NCBI GenBank assembly: GCA_002238605.1
Contig: MPMR01000009.1
Span: 62,001-126,000, forward strand
Length of the DNA: 64,000 bases
Reading direction: 5' to 3'
From: BD2-11 clade cluster bacterium bin43
Lineage (GTDB): Bacteria; Gemmatimonadota; Gemmatimonadetes; Longimicrobiales; Gaopeijiaceae
This document shows, in pieces, positions 1 to 9,110 of this stretch. Numbering within the stretch: position 1 is the first letter of the stretch; each line of letters begins with the position of its first letter. The translations under genes and the position numbers were made by a program. The notes beneath the pieces were generated by a model. It saw only the letters and a list, made by a program, of their open reading frames with translations. It was not told the origin of the DNA and searched no databases.

Positions 1-595
1 ACTTCTCCCGCAGCAGCATGTGCCCGTAGACCAGCGTCGGAACGACGATCAGCGCGATCTTCACCCGCCACTCCCCGAGGACCTCCAGCCCTGCGGACGA
101 AGCCGCCAGCTGATCGAGCCCGAACGCGGCCAGTCCGCCCAGCACGATCCCGCCCGGGAACCAGACGTGGAAGTTGTTCAACTTGACGGTCTTGTTGCCC
201 GGATAGAGCGCCGCCACCAGCGGGTTGCACGCGGCCTCCACCAGCCCGTTCCCCATGGAGATGATCAGCGCGCCCGTGAAGAGATGCGCGAAACTCCCGC
301 CGAGGATGAGCGTGACCGTGCCGATCAGGTGCGCCGCGAACGCCGTGCGCAGCAGGGTGCGGAAGCCCAGCGTGTCGGCCAGCGGCGCGAAGACCACCTG
401 CGAGAGCGCGAACCCCCAGAGGGCCGCGCCCCCGATCCAGCCCACCTGCTCGTTCGTAAGCACGAACTCGTTCTTGAGGTCGAGCATGACGGCGCCCACG
501 GTCGCGAAGGCGACCGATGTGGCGATCAGGGCGACGCAGCTGCCACGGAAGAGGCGCTCGGCGTTTGCGGATGGGCGGGCGTCGGAGGGGGCCAT
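1..595 (-). CDS. MFS sugar transporter, C-terminus cut by window edge
   Basis: Inner-membrane major facilitator superfamily transporter, probably for a sugar. Reading the minus strand from the ATG at 595-593 gives 198 codons with no stop before the window edge, so the C-terminal half lies outside. The visible part has several hydrophobic segments and a segment NPLVAALYPGNKTVKLNNFH followed by VWFPGG, which resembles the FucP/glucose-galactose type of MFS sugar permeases. It is the last visible gene of the minus-strand sugar-oxidation operon, 26 bp after the gluconate 2-dehydrogenase subunit 3 gene. That position suggests it imports the sugar released or oxidised by the upstream enzymes. The substrate itself is inferred. 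Confidence 0.85.
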   Translation of the reverse strand, partial: MAPSDARPSANAERLFRGSCVALIATSVAFATVGAVMLDLKNEFVLTNEQVGWIGGAALWGFALSQVVFAPLADTLGFRTLLRTAFAAHLIGTVTLILGGSFAHLFTGALIISMGNGLVEAACNPLVAALYPGNKTVKLNNFHVWFPGGIVLGGLAAFGLDQLAASSAGLEVLGEWRVKIALIVVPTLVYGHMLLREK

Positions 596-621
596 GGGGT
601 GGTCCTGGTTGGGAGAGCCGG

Positions 622-1449
622 TCAGGCGAGCCCGATGTGGCGGAGGACCTCGGGTGGCGGCGGGTCCCATCGGGTCAGTGGGGTGTTGCCGACGTACTGG
701 ATGTCGTCCATGCCTTCGGCCGTGGTCCAGAAGGCGGTGAGGGTCAGGTAGCGCACCCGGTCGAAAAAGAGGGAAGGGGCTTCGAACGGCCCGCCCTCGG
801 CCCGCTCCGGGTCGCAGATGTCGTCGCAGATGGCGTGCTGCTGCGCGCTCGTGAGGTCGCGGAAGCGGACGCCGGCCGGCGGGGCGCCCCCGCCGAAGCG
901 CGCGTGCGCCTCGCGGTCGAGCCAGACCAGCCCGCCCCGGATCAGCACGCCGCCCGCCTGGAGGGCCTCGTAGGGCGCGCTCACCCATTCGTCGATGAAG
1001 TCGTGGGCGCCCAGCTCGCTCGCGGCCGGAGAGCGGTCGTCGGCGGGCAGGATCACGTCGCAGAGCACCGCGAGCGACTCGAGTTCGTCGGGGTCGAGCG
1101 ACCGCTCCCACGGCACCACGGGGGAGAGGAGGTCCGGATCCCAGAGATCGCCGCGCGCATTGGGGTTGGCGACCTGGCCGGGGGTGCTGTCGCCCGGGAT
1201 ACCGGCAGCCCCGGCAGATGCACCCGCGGCCACGTTTTCGTCACCAGGTCCGGGACCGCAGGATGCGAGTCCGGGCGCGGCGGCGGCCAGCGCCATCACC
1301 TTGAGGGCGTGGCGGCGGTCCATTCCTCGCTCCCCCGGGGCTGCCTCGCGCCCCTCGGCCATCGGCAAGGCCCGTTCGCGCCGATTCCGCGCCGCGATGC
1401 GCTCTTCGCCCCCCACGCGCGCCGGACCGGCCCCTCGCTTGTCGCTCAT
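622..1449 (-). CDS. Gluconate 2-dehydrogenase subunit 3 family protein
   Basis: Small partner subunit of a periplasmic GMC-type flavoprotein dehydrogenase. The ATG at 1449 overlaps the stop of the GMC gene (ATGA), giving 275 aa. A second start at 1323 (MDRRHALKVMALAAAAPGLA, then SCG) follows a GGGGGAG sequence and would put a twin-arginine-like, lipobox-like signal right at the N-terminus; this shorter start is quite possible. The C-terminal part carries features usual for the family: LCDVILPADDRSPAASELGAHDFID early and LTLTAFWTTAEGMDDIQYVGN late. In this family the small subunit carries the export signal and the FAD subunit, which lacks one, travels with it through Tat. That fits here because the GMC neighbour has no signal peptide. 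Confidence 0.88.
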   Translation of the reverse strand: MSDKRGAGPARVGGEERIAARNRRERALPMAEGREAAPGERGMDRRHALKVMALAAAAPGLASCGPGPGDENVAAGASAGAAGIPGDSTPGQVANPNARGDLWDPDLLSPVVPWERSLDPDELESLAVLCDVILPADDRSPAASELGAHDFIDEWVSAPYEALQAGGVLIRGGLVWLDREAHARFGGGAPPAGVRFRDLTSAQQHAICDDICDPERAEGGPFEAPSLFFDRVRYLTLTAFWTTAEGMDDIQYVGNTPLTRWDPPPPEVLRHIGLA

Positions 1450-3230
1450 CACAGGCTCCGGGTGCGCAGCTGTTCCACGATGTAGTCCGACGCGCGCCAC
1501 GCCAGCGCCAGGATCGACAGGGTCGGGTTCTTGTCGGCGTTCGACACGAAGGGGCCCCCGTCGGTCACGAACAGGTTGTCGACCTCCCACGACTGGCAGA
1601 ACTGGTTGAGCACGGAAGCGCTCGGGTCTTCTCCCATCATCACGCCGCCCACTTCGTGAATGATGACGCCGGGGGCGGCGATCGCGCGCGCGCCGTCGTC
1701 GTGGACGTCGCTGGTCACCCGACCGCCCATCGCCTGAATGATCTCGGCGAAGGTGTGCTGCATGTGCCGGGCCTGATTCAGCTCGTGCGAGGACCACTTC
1801 CAGTTGAATCTGAGGGTCGGGATGCCCCAGCGGTCGACGCCCTCGGGATCGATCTCGCACCAGGAATCCTCGTTGGGAATCATCTCGCCGCGCCCGTCGA
1901 ACCAGAGGAACGAGCCGTAGTAGCGGCGGCACTCGTCCTTGAGCCGCTGGCCATAGCTGCCCCCGGTGAGCTCCGCCAGCCCGCCCATGAAGCCGAAGCC
2001 GGGCATGCGCCGGCCTCCGCCGAACTCGATGTGATACCCGCGCGCGAAGTCGAGCCGGCCGCGCGCCTGCTCCCCGTAGAGCCACCAGGGCATGTACAGG
2101 TGCATCGCCGAGGCGCCGTCCGCGTTGTGCGGGGGCATGTTCTCGAGCGCCGGAATCTGGCCCCCGACGCCCGCGCCGACCGTGTCCATGACGTACTTGC
2201 CGACCAGACCGCTCCCGTTGCCAAGCCCATCCGGATGGAGCGAGCTCTTCGAGTTGAGGAGGATGCGCGCCGACTCGCAGGCGCTGGCCGCGAGCACCAC
2301 CACGCGGGCGCTGGCATGTTCGTCCAGGCGCGTGTTCCTGTCGATGTAGTGCACCCCGGTGGCCCGGCCGCGCGCATCGATGGTGACTTCGCGCACCATG
2401 GCGTCGGTGATGATGTCCAGGTTGCCGGTGGCGAGTGCGGGGGGCAGGAGCACCGTCGGGGTCTGGAAGTTGGCCTTGATGGAGCAGCCGCGGCCGCAGG
2501 GGGTCGCGTAGAAGCACGCCGCGCGCGCCGCCATGGACTCCTGGGTGACTCGCTGCGCGAGCGCGTTGCCGGGCCAGAGCGTGCGCGCGATGCGGGCGGC
2601 GTCGAGACGCTGCGTCAGGATCGCGAGGTGGGCGGGGATGACGGGGATGTTCAGGTCGCGGCAGTGGTGTCGGGTCAGCATCTCCTCGGCGCGGGGCGCC
2701 GGAGGGGGAAGGAGCACGCCCGGAGAGGAGTTGGGCGTGTTCTCCAGCCCCTCGTTCGAGCCGTAGACGCCGATCAGGGCTTCGGTCTTGTCGTACCAGG
2801 GGGCGAGATCCTCGTAGGAGAGGGGCCAGTCGAAGCCCAGCCCGTCCCGGGAGTACGGCTTGAAGTCGTACTCGCCCATGCGCAGGGAGATGCGGCCCCA
2901 GTGGTTGGTGCGCCCGCCCAGCATGCGCGCCCGCCACCAGCGGAAGTCGGTCCCCTCCGTGCTGGAGTAGGGCTCCCCCGGCACCTCCCAGCCTCCGTCG
3001 ACGGTCGCGTCGTAGAAGCCGAAGGGCTTGTGGCGGGTGCCGCCCCCGCGCAGCGGCGCGTCCCGCGGAAGGTGGAACATGGGGGTCTCGGTGACCGGAT
3101 CGTAGTGCCGGCCCGCTTCGAGCATCAGCACCCTGAGCCCCGAGCAGGCGAGGACGTAGGCGGTCATGCCGCCCCCCGCCCCCGAGCCCACTACGATGGC
3201 GTCGTAGCCGTCCTGGGTGCGAACCCTCAC
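1449..3230 (-). CDS. GMC family oxidoreductase (FAD-dependent sugar dehydrogenase)
   Basis: Flavoprotein dehydrogenase of the glucose-methanol-choline superfamily, 593 aa, GTG start at 3230. The FAD-binding Rossmann motif VVGSGAGGG lies at residues 13-21 and the ribose-binding EAG at 38-40. A GGRTNHWGRISLRM segment follows near residue 100. The C-terminal GMC domain has IIHEVGGVMMGEDP and later NADKNPTLSILALAWR, placing the conserved His and Asn of the active site. Its partner subunit overlaps its 3' end, a two-gene arrangement like that of gluconate, fructose and LacA/LacC-type 3-ketoglycoside-forming dehydrogenases. No signal peptide is visible, so export by hitch-hiking on the partner is likely. 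Oxidation of C-3 of a sugar is inferred from the DUF1080 protein in the same operon. Confidence 0.93.
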   Translation of the reverse strand: MRVRTQDGYDAIVVGSGAGGGMTAYVLACSGLRVLMLEAGRHYDPVTETPMFHLPRDAPLRGGGTRHKPFGFYDATVDGGWEVPGEPYSSTEGTDFRWWRARMLGGRTNHWGRISLRMGEYDFKPYSRDGLGFDWPLSYEDLAPWYDKTEALIGVYGSNEGLENTPNSSPGVLLPPPAPRAEEMLTRHHCRDLNIPVIPAHLAILTQRLDAARIARTLWPGNALAQRVTQESMAARAACFYATPCGRGCSIKANFQTPTVLLPPALATGNLDIITDAMVREVTIDARGRATGVHYIDRNTRLDEHASARVVVLAASACESARILLNSKSSLHPDGLGNGSGLVGKYVMDTVGAGVGGQIPALENMPPHNADGASAMHLYMPWWLYGEQARGRLDFARGYHIEFGGGRRMPGFGFMGGLAELTGGSYGQRLKDECRRYYGSFLWFDGRGEMIPNEDSWCEIDPEGVDRWGIPTLRFNWKWSSHELNQARHMQHTFAEIIQAMGGRVTSDVHDDGARAIAAPGVIIHEVGGVMMGEDPSASVLNQFCQSWEVDNLFVTDGGPFVSNADKNPTLSILALAWRASDYIVEQLRTRSL

Positions 3231-3323
3231 GTTACGTCAGGGTTGTGGGTTGGGTGGGGCGGAAGGGCGCGGCCGGAAGCCGGCGAATCGTGCCTGCGGG
3301 GATGCACATGGCGTGCACGGGCG

Positions 3324-4325
3324 TCACCGGCCGGTGGACCGCGGGAGCCGGTCGCTGCCCGTGCCTGCGGCCACCACGGCCGCGAGCGCGCGATAGCTGG
3401 CGCGCACGCTCTCGATCGGGTCGCCGGGCTGGTCGTGCTCGACGTACTGGTGGAGGAGTCCCAGTTCGCCGGCGCGCGCCAGCACGGTCCGGAAGTCGAT
3501 CACCCCCGCGCCCACGTCGACCATCTCGCCCGCGGCGGTACGATCCTTCACGTGGACGCTGGTCACCCGGCCGGCGCGCGCGTCCAGCTCGGCCATGGGG
3601 TCGGCGCCGCCGTGCACCGTCCAGAAGATGTCCATCTGCCAGTCGACCAGTTCCGGTTCGGTGCGGTCGAGCAGCAGGTCGATGGGGCGCACCCCGTCCG
3701 TGCCCGGGCGCATCTCCCAGTCGTGGTTGTGGTAGCCGAACCGGAGGCCGGCGGCGCGGGCGGCATCACCAGCCCGGTTGAAGTCGTCCGCAATCCGCCG
3801 CAGCGCCTCCCCGCCGCGCTCGGCGACCGGGATGGACGGCACCACCACCAGGCGCTGGCCGAGCGCGACGGCGGCCTCGAGGGTCGCCGCCCAGCTTCCC
3901 CGCACCTCTTCGACGGAGTGGTGGCTCGACGTGGCCGCCAGCCCGACCGCGTCCAGCCGGGCCTTCATCTCCCGCGCGGACATCCCGTACAGGCCCGCCA
4001 ATTCGACCTCCGCGTAGCCGATCGCGGCGATCGCGGCGAGGGTGCCGTCGGGGTCGCTCGCCATCACCGCGCGAACCGTGTAGAGCTGCACCCCGATGGC
4101 GGAAAGGACCTGGGAAGCGGCCCCCGGCCACACCCGGCCCAGCCCCGGCAACCCGCCGGCCACTACGGCCGCCCCGGGAAGCGCCCCCAGGAAGCTCCGC
4201 CGGTCGATAGTGTTGTCCACGCCGGTCCGGGGTGGACGCCGCTCGCCCGCACTCGTCGGTCCGGGCCCCCGCGACGATCCGGGCGATGACCCTCGATCCA
4301 CGCCCCCCTCGCCCATCCCCCTCAT
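3324..4325 (-). CDS. Tat-exported sugar phosphate isomerase/epimerase-like TIM barrel protein
   Basis: Xylose-isomerase-like (AP endonuclease 2 superfamily) TIM barrel protein, 333 aa. The ATG at 4325 overlaps the stop of the M20 peptidase gene (ATGA). The N-terminal region is long and low-complexity, then comes a twin-arginine signal DRRSFLGALPGAAVVAGG near residues 43-60. Likely metal-binding elements follow in order: HNHDWEM, DWQMDIFW, VHVKD and YVEHDQPGDP. Proteins of this kind are often found beside DUF1080 and Gfo/Idh/MocA proteins and may act on keto-sugars rather than on phosphorylated sugars. It is followed after 93 bp by the GMC dehydrogenase gene. The exact reaction cannot be read from sequence. 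Confidence 0.88.
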   Translation of the reverse strand: MRGMGEGGVDRGSSPGSSRGPGPTSAGERRPPRTGVDNTIDRRSFLGALPGAAVVAGGLPGLGRVWPGAASQVLSAIGVQLYTVRAVMASDPDGTLAAIAAIGYAEVELAGLYGMSAREMKARLDAVGLAATSSHHSVEEVRGSWAATLEAAVALGQRLVVVPSIPVAERGGEALRRIADDFNRAGDAARAAGLRFGYHNHDWEMRPGTDGVRPIDLLLDRTEPELVDWQMDIFWTVHGGADPMAELDARAGRVTSVHVKDRTAAGEMVDVGAGVIDFRTVLARAGELGLLHQYVEHDQPGDPIESVRASYRALAAVVAAGTGSDRLPRSTGR

Positions 4326-5902
4326 GAAACTCCCCTCGGCATGGTCAGCAGCGCGGCGTACAGATCGATCGCGTACCAGAGGTTGGCGATGCGCAGGTTC
4401 TCGTCGGGCGCGTGCTGGTTGTTGTCGTGATTCGCGATGGGCACGTTGACGGCGGGCTTGCCCGCGACGTCGGTGAACAGGTAGAGGGGCAGCGTGCCGC
4501 CCATGCCTGGAGCCAGCACAAGCGATCCGGTCCCGAAGGCGCGGTCCGCGGCGTCGGAGGTCGCTGCGATGATCTCCTGCACGAAGGGGTTGGCCATTTC
4601 CGTCCGCGACGCCGGCGACCCCCCGCCCCCGGTGACCTTGGCGATGCGCGGGTAGCGCAGCCGGGTTTCCATGTCCGGATCCTCGGACACCACGTGAAAG
4701 CCCTGCCCCTCGATGTGGTCCACGATCAGCCGGCGCACGTGGGCGGCGTCGTTCCCCTTCACCAGCCGGATGCCGAGCGCCGCCACCGCCGTGTTGGGAA
4801 TGATGTTGCGGGCCAGGGCCCCGGTGTTGCCGCTCGTGATGCCGCGCACGTTCAGCGCCGGCACCAGCAGCCGCTCGGGCAGCGTCTCGGGCTCGCCCTC
4901 CGTCCACGCCAGCCCCAGCTCCCGCTTCAGGTCCGCCTCGATGTCGGGCATGTTCTCCAGAGCGGCGCGCTCCTCCGGCCCGATGGGGTCGGTGGTGTCG
5001 TACCAGCCCTCGACCAGCACGCGCCCCTCCCTGTCCTTCATCGAAGCGAGCAGGTGCGCCAGGATGTTGCCGGTGTCCGGGGTCCAGTTGCCGTAGTGCC
5101 CGGAGTGCAGGTTGCGGGTGGCGCCGTAGACCGTGACCTCCATTCCCATGGCGCCGCGCACCCCGAAGGTGAGCTGGGGGCGTCCGCTCTGGTGCGCCGG
5201 CCCGTCGAAGAAGAGCCAGATGTCCACCTCGTCGAGCGCCTCGGCCCGCATCTCCATGTACCGTCCCAGGTTGCGCGAGCCCGCCTCCTCCTCGCCGTCG
5301 AAGAGGAAGACCAGGTTCGAGGTGGGCGCGATGCCGGCTTCGCGGAAGGCGTGCAGGACGGGGAGCACCGCGGCGATGGGCCCCTTGTCGTCGCCCGCGG
5401 AGCGCGCGTAGATGCGCCATTCCGGGTCCACCGCGTCACCGGGAGCGGGAAAGGGGATGGGCGTGCCGCCGGCCTCCATCGAGGCCGAGTAGAGCGTGGG
5501 CTCGAAGGGTGGATGGGTCCAGTTCGACGGGTCGACGGGCTGGCCGTCGTAATGGACGTATATGCCGAGGGTGCGGGTTGCGCCCGGGACCATGAGCCTG
5601 CCGTAGACCGCCGGCGCCACCCCGTCGATGGAGAGCAGCTCGGATTCCGCTCCCGCCGCCCGCAGGAGGTCGCGGATGTAGGTGGCGGCGCTGGTCACGT
5701 CCTCGATGTCGCGGGCGCGGTTCGGGTAGGTGAGCAGCTCGCGGAAGTCGTCGATGATCTCGGCCTCGTTGGCTTCCCGCCAGGCGCGCGCCACGTCGGC
5801 GCCGGACTGGGACGCCGCGGGATCGGGAAGCAGCGCAATCGTCCCGAGGAGCGCGGCCGCTCCCAGGCGCGACGCTCGCCGGGACGGGCCCTCGCTCATC
5901 AT
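4322..5902 (-). CDS. Exported M20 family metallopeptidase
   Basis: Zinc-dependent M20/M28-clan peptidase, 526 aa, ATG at 5902 overlapping the stop of the DUF1080 gene (ATGA). Residues 1-31 form a signal peptide ending near LLPDPAASQS. The metal and catalytic residues of the family are present in order: HYDGQP (first His), AGDDKGP (bridging Asp), FDGEEEAGS (catalytic and metal Glu), FFDGPA (Asp), and NHDNNQHAPDE (last His). The segment NLHSGHYGN marks the dimerisation/lid domain. Its activity is probably a di- or carboxypeptidase, or an amidohydrolase on small amides. A peptidase in the middle of a sugar-oxidation operon is unusual and may point to a glycopeptide or amino-sugar conjugate substrate, which is inference. 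Confidence 0.93.
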   Translation of the reverse strand: MMSEGPSRRASRLGAAALLGTIALLPDPAASQSGADVARAWREANEAEIIDDFRELLTYPNRARDIEDVTSAATYIRDLLRAAGAESELLSIDGVAPAVYGRLMVPGATRTLGIYVHYDGQPVDPSNWTHPPFEPTLYSASMEAGGTPIPFPAPGDAVDPEWRIYARSAGDDKGPIAAVLPVLHAFREAGIAPTSNLVFLFDGEEEAGSRNLGRYMEMRAEALDEVDIWLFFDGPAHQSGRPQLTFGVRGAMGMEVTVYGATRNLHSGHYGNWTPDTGNILAHLLASMKDREGRVLVEGWYDTTDPIGPEERAALENMPDIEADLKRELGLAWTEGEPETLPERLLVPALNVRGITSGNTGALARNIIPNTAVAALGIRLVKGNDAAHVRRLIVDHIEGQGFHVVSEDPDMETRLRYPRIAKVTGGGGSPASRTEMANPFVQEIIAATSDAADRAFGTGSLVLAPGMGGTLPLYLFTDVAGKPAVNVPIANHDNNQHAPDENLRIANLWYAIDLYAALLTMPRGVS

Positions 5903-6618
5903 CGAATCTCCCGCAGCTTGATGTTGCGGAACCACACGCGGTTCCCGTGGTCCTGAAGGCCGATGTGCCCCCTGGCCGCCTGGCCGTATTCCGGCCACTC
6001 GACGAATTTGCTCGCCGCCACCCTGGCCTTCCAGTCGTCGCCGCCCAGCTCGTACTCCACCACCTTCTCGTCGTTGAGCCAGTGCTCGACGTGGGTTCCG
6101 CGCACCAGGATCCGGACCTGGTTCCACTCCTCCGCCGGCCGCACGATCCCGCGCGGCACGCCATGCAGACCGTAGTTGGCGCCCGCGCTGGTCAGCGGAC
6201 TGCGCCCGTCGGCGTGCCCTGCGTCGTCCAGCACCTGAAGCTCGGGCGCGCTGTGGAAGATCTCCTCCGCCCCCGGCGCCGCGCGGTAGAAGATGCCCGA
6301 GTTGCCGCCGGGTTCGACCTTCCACTCGAGCGCCAGCTCGAAGTCCTCGAAGACGTCGTCGGTGATGATGGAGCGTCCCCGGCGCACATGTGCGAGGGCC
6401 CCGTCCTCCACGGCCCAGCCCCCCGTCATGGGCTCGCCGTCGTAGCGCCGCCAGCCGTCGAGCGAGCGCCCGTCGAAGAGCAGCCGCCACCCGGCCTCCC
6501 GTTCCGCGGCGGTGAGCGTGTTGTGCTCCTGGGCGGCCAGCGACGCGGGCAAGGCGAAGAGAGCGAGGAGAATGGGGGACACGAGGAATAGCCGGGATAC
6601 AGCCGGGTGCGCTCTCAT
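5899..6618 (-). CDS. DUF1080 domain protein (3-keto-disaccharide hydrolase-like)
   Basis: Exported jelly-roll protein of the DUF1080 family, 239 aa, members of which have been described as 3-keto-disaccharide hydrolases. Residues 1-29 are a Sec signal peptide ending in SLAAQE. The family signature elements are visible: GWRLLFDGRSLDGWRRYDGE near the start, GGWAVEDGAL, FELALEWKVEPGGNSGIFYR, EWNQVRILVRGTHVEHWLN, and GHIGLQDHGNRVWFRNIKLR at the C-terminus. It sits 49 bp downstream of the Gfo/Idh/MocA gene and overlaps the M20 gene by 4 bp. In the proposed pathway it would cleave the glycosidic bond of a sugar already oxidised at C-3. Confidence 0.94.
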   Translation of the reverse strand: MRAHPAVSRLFLVSPILLALFALPASLAAQEHNTLTAAEREAGWRLLFDGRSLDGWRRYDGEPMTGGWAVEDGALAHVRRGRSIITDDVFEDFELALEWKVEPGGNSGIFYRAAPGAEEIFHSAPELQVLDDAGHADGRSPLTSAGANYGLHGVPRGIVRPAEEWNQVRILVRGTHVEHWLNDEKVVEYELGGDDWKARVAASKFVEWPEYGQAARGHIGLQDHGNRVWFRNIKLREIR

Positions 6619-6667
6619 CTCGTGCTCCTCCCGCAGGGGATCCTGCGACCGGCCATGTATCGACGCA

Positions 6668-8155
6668 TCATATGCTCCACCCCTCCCGGTACTCGCGCAC
6701 GAGGTACTGGTTGGCTTTCTCGTGGTTGGTCACGCGCATGCTGGCCGCGTCGTATTCGATGCGCTCTCCCTGGCCCGCGCGCAGCGCGACCAGCCCCAGC
6801 AGCATGGTCTCGGTGAGCGGCGCCGCGTAGAAGAACGGAGAGTTCGCCTCGCCGATTCCCTTGCAGGCGTCGGCCCAGTTCATCTCGTGGGTCCCCTCCA
6901 CGCGCGGATAGGTCGGCGGGACGGCGTCCGCCTCCTCCTGCAGCTCCTCCGGATAGACCTTCGGGTTGCGGCCATAGGTCTCGTGCAGCAGCAGACCGCG
7001 CTCGCCCACGAACAGGACGCCGCCCCCGCGATCCAGCGGCACGTCGTCCGGGAGCCGGGGGTGGCGTCTGGGCATCAGCCCGCCGTCGTACCAGTGCATG
7101 TCGACGGGGGGCAGGAGGCCGCGCCGCCCGAACTCGTAGTGCACCTTGGTGGCGACCGGATACGACACCGGGTCTTCGACGGGACCGCCCCACGGGGTGG
7201 AGGTCGCCTCGATCGCGTGGGGCAGCCCGAGGTCGAGCGCCCAGAACGGGTGGTCGATCAGGTGCGCCCCCATGTCGCCCAGCGCCCCCACCCCGAAGTC
7301 GACCCAGCCGCGCCAGTGGAAGGGGTGGTACATCGGGTGGTACGGCACTTCGCGCGCGATCGGCCCCAGGTACAGGTCCCAGTTGAGGTGCCCGGGCGCC
7401 TTGAAGTCGGCCCACAGCCCCGACGCGACCGCTTCCTGCGCCGATCCGGGCCACCACGAGCGGTCCGGGTCGGTCAGGCTTCCGTCGTCGGGAAGAGGGG
7501 CCGGGCGCGGCAGCCCCTGCATCCAGATCGGCCGGTTGGTCCACACGTGCACTTCGCGCACCACCCCGATCACCCCGGCCTGCACCCACTCGTTGATCAG
7601 GCGAGCCTCGTCGTTCGAGTGGCCCTGGTTGCCCATCTGGGTGACCACCCCGGTCGACTCCGCCAGCCGGCCGAGTTCGCGCGCCTCGTGCACCGACCAG
7701 GTCAGGGGTTTCTGCACGTACACGTGCTTGCCCGCCCGCATGGCGGCTCCGGCGATGACCGCGTGGGTGTGGTCGGGCGTGGCGACGAGCACCGCGTCGA
7801 CTTCGTCCTCCTGCTCCAGCATGACCCGGAAGTCGGTGTACTTGCGGGCCGCTGCGTACTGCTCCTTCCAGCGCACGCCGGGTTCGCGCGGGTTGCCGTC
7901 GCGGTCGACCGAGCGCTCCTCGACCTTGCTCTCCACCAGCCGATGGTCGACGTCGCACACTGCGACGATGCGCTCGCTTCCCAGTTCCTGGGCGTTCTCG
8001 GCGCCCATCCCGCCCGCGCCCACGATGGCGATCGCCAGGGTGTCGCTGGGGGCCTGGTATCCGGGGCCGCCCAGCACGTGGCGGGGGACCACCGTAGCGC
8101 CCATCGCCAGGGCGGCGCTCCCGGATACGAATTCTCTGCGTGTGATCCTGGCCAT
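6668..8155 (-). CDS. Tat-exported Gfo/Idh/MocA family oxidoreductase
   Basis: NAD(P)-dependent oxidoreductase, 495 aa, ATG at 8155. The open frame extends further upstream, but this start places a twin-arginine signal, [19 protein letters not shown], at the N-terminus. The nucleotide-binding motif AIVGAGGMG follows near residue 45. The conserved EKP motif appears as VQKPL, with Gln for the usual Glu. A segment [15 protein letters not shown] provides the second-domain conserved residues. It is the first gene of the minus-strand operon; the 236 bp before the next, divergent gene should hold the promoter. Exported members of this family keep a tightly bound cofactor and can reduce or oxidise keto-sugars. 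The particular sugar is unknown. Confidence 0.92.
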   Translation of the reverse strand: MARITRREFVSGSAALAMGATVVPRHVLGGPGYQAPSDTLAIAIVGAGGMGAENAQELGSERIVAVCDVDHRLVESKVEERSVDRDGNPREPGVRWKEQYAAARKYTDFRVMLEQEDEVDAVLVATPDHTHAVIAGAAMRAGKHVYVQKPLTWSVHEARELGRLAESTGVVTQMGNQGHSNDEARLINEWVQAGVIGVVREVHVWTNRPIWMQGLPRPAPLPDDGSLTDPDRSWWPGSAQEAVASGLWADFKAPGHLNWDLYLGPIAREVPYHPMYHPFHWRGWVDFGVGALGDMGAHLIDHPFWALDLGLPHAIEATSTPWGGPVEDPVSYPVATKVHYEFGRRGLLPPVDMHWYDGGLMPRRHPRLPDDVPLDRGGGVLFVGERGLLLHETYGRNPKVYPEELQEEADAVPPTYPRVEGTHEMNWADACKGIGEANSPFFYAAPLTETMLLGLVALRAGQGERIEYDAASMRVTNHEKANQYLVREYREGWSI

Positions 8156-8391
8156 CGGGTTGGCTTCCGTCCGTGTAGAGGTGACGGTGTAGTGGTGAAT
8201 CGCCGGTCCGGCAAGATCGTGCGCCGGCCGCCGATCCGCCACTTCCGGCATCCAGCCGGCCCCCTCCGCTCATCCCTTGCACGGCGCGCGCGCATCCTTT
8301 CCCGATGCGGAGCCGGGGCGTCGGGCGAACCGGCTTGCCAATCCGGCGCGCCACCCCGAGGATTCGCGGCAACACCCACAGGAGCCGACGC

Positions 8392-8556
8392 ATGAGCAGC
8401 CAGCCCTCCGCAAAGGACTACCAGCGCATCGCCCGCGAGATCGCCAGCGACGCCAGCCCTGTCGGAATCGATGCGAAGAAGACGCACGTGATGATCCTCT
8501 ACAAGCTGGAGGAGATCGAGCGGCGCCTCTCGGCCCTCGAGGCGCGCGCCAGGTGA
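8392..8556 (+). CDS. Small protein of unknown function (54 aa)
   Basis: Short reading frame starting at the ATG at 8392 with a GGAG at 8381-8384 as ribosome binding site. The product is hydrophilic and ends in a likely coiled-coil helix, ILYKLEEIERRLSALEARAR. Its stop overlaps the GTG start of the DUF2203 gene (GTGA), so the two are almost certainly translated together. I do not recognise the family. The clean ribosome binding site and coupled overlap are the reasons for calling it real. Confidence 0.65.
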   Translation: MSSQPSAKDYQRIAREIASDASPVGIDAKKTHVMILYKLEEIERRLSALEARAR

Positions 8557-9044
8557 AGCCCCCGCGCAAGGCCTTCACCCTCGACGAGGCCAACGCACTC
8601 CTGCCCGCGCTCGAGACCGTCCTCGACGACCTCGCCGGATCGCGCGAAGAGCTGGAGGGCCACGTCGAACAGCTCAAGATCCTCGAGGCGCTCTGGGGGC
8701 GCCTGGTCATGGCCCCGACCAACCCGGATCACAGCGAGTTCATCGAGCATCGCGAGGGCGCGGGGCGTGCCGGCGCGCGCATCCGGCGCTGCATCGAAGA
8801 GGAGATCCTGGGGAGAGGCATCAGGTTCCCGGTGGGGGGACTGGAGCACGGCCTTCTCGACTTTCCGACCACGTTCGAGGGGCGATGGGTGTACCTCTGC
8901 TGGCGCCGCGGGGAGCCACGCATCTCGCAGTGGCACGAGGTGGACGCGGGATTCGCCGGACGCCGTCCGGTCCGGGCCCATGAAGCCGCGCGCATGGGCA
9001 TCGACGATCCCGGCGACGTGGATGACTCGATGCTAGATTTCTGA
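8553..9044 (+). CDS. DUF2203 family protein
   Basis: Cytoplasmic protein of unknown function, 163 aa, GTG start at 8553 overlapping the stop of the upstream small gene. It shows the DUF2203 pattern: FTLDEANALLPALETVLDDL at the N-terminus, a helical middle, then LLDFPTTFEGRWVYLCWRRG and EVDAGFAGRRPV at the C-terminus. The family is common in Gram-positive bacteria and in several other phyla and has no established role. A MATE exporter gene follows 66 bp downstream in the same direction. Confidence 0.85.
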   Translation: MKPPRKAFTLDEANALLPALETVLDDLAGSREELEGHVEQLKILEALWGRLVMAPTNPDHSEFIEHREGAGRAGARIRRCIEEEILGRGIRFPVGGLEHGLLDFPTTFEGRWVYLCWRRGEPRISQWHEVDAGFAGRRPVRAHEAARMGIDDPGDVDDSMLDF

Positions 9045-9110
9045 GGCGCCGCTCCCGCAAGCCTCCCACCGCGTTCCCGATCCGTCGCCGCGCGGACGCC
9101 AGGACTTCCC

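Noticed and set aside
1656-4289. Long plus-strand open frame of 877 codons across the minus-strand sugar operon
   Set aside because: It is a GC-rich antisense shadow of the GMC and TIM barrel genes, with low-complexity Ala/Arg/Gly/Val and no family motif.
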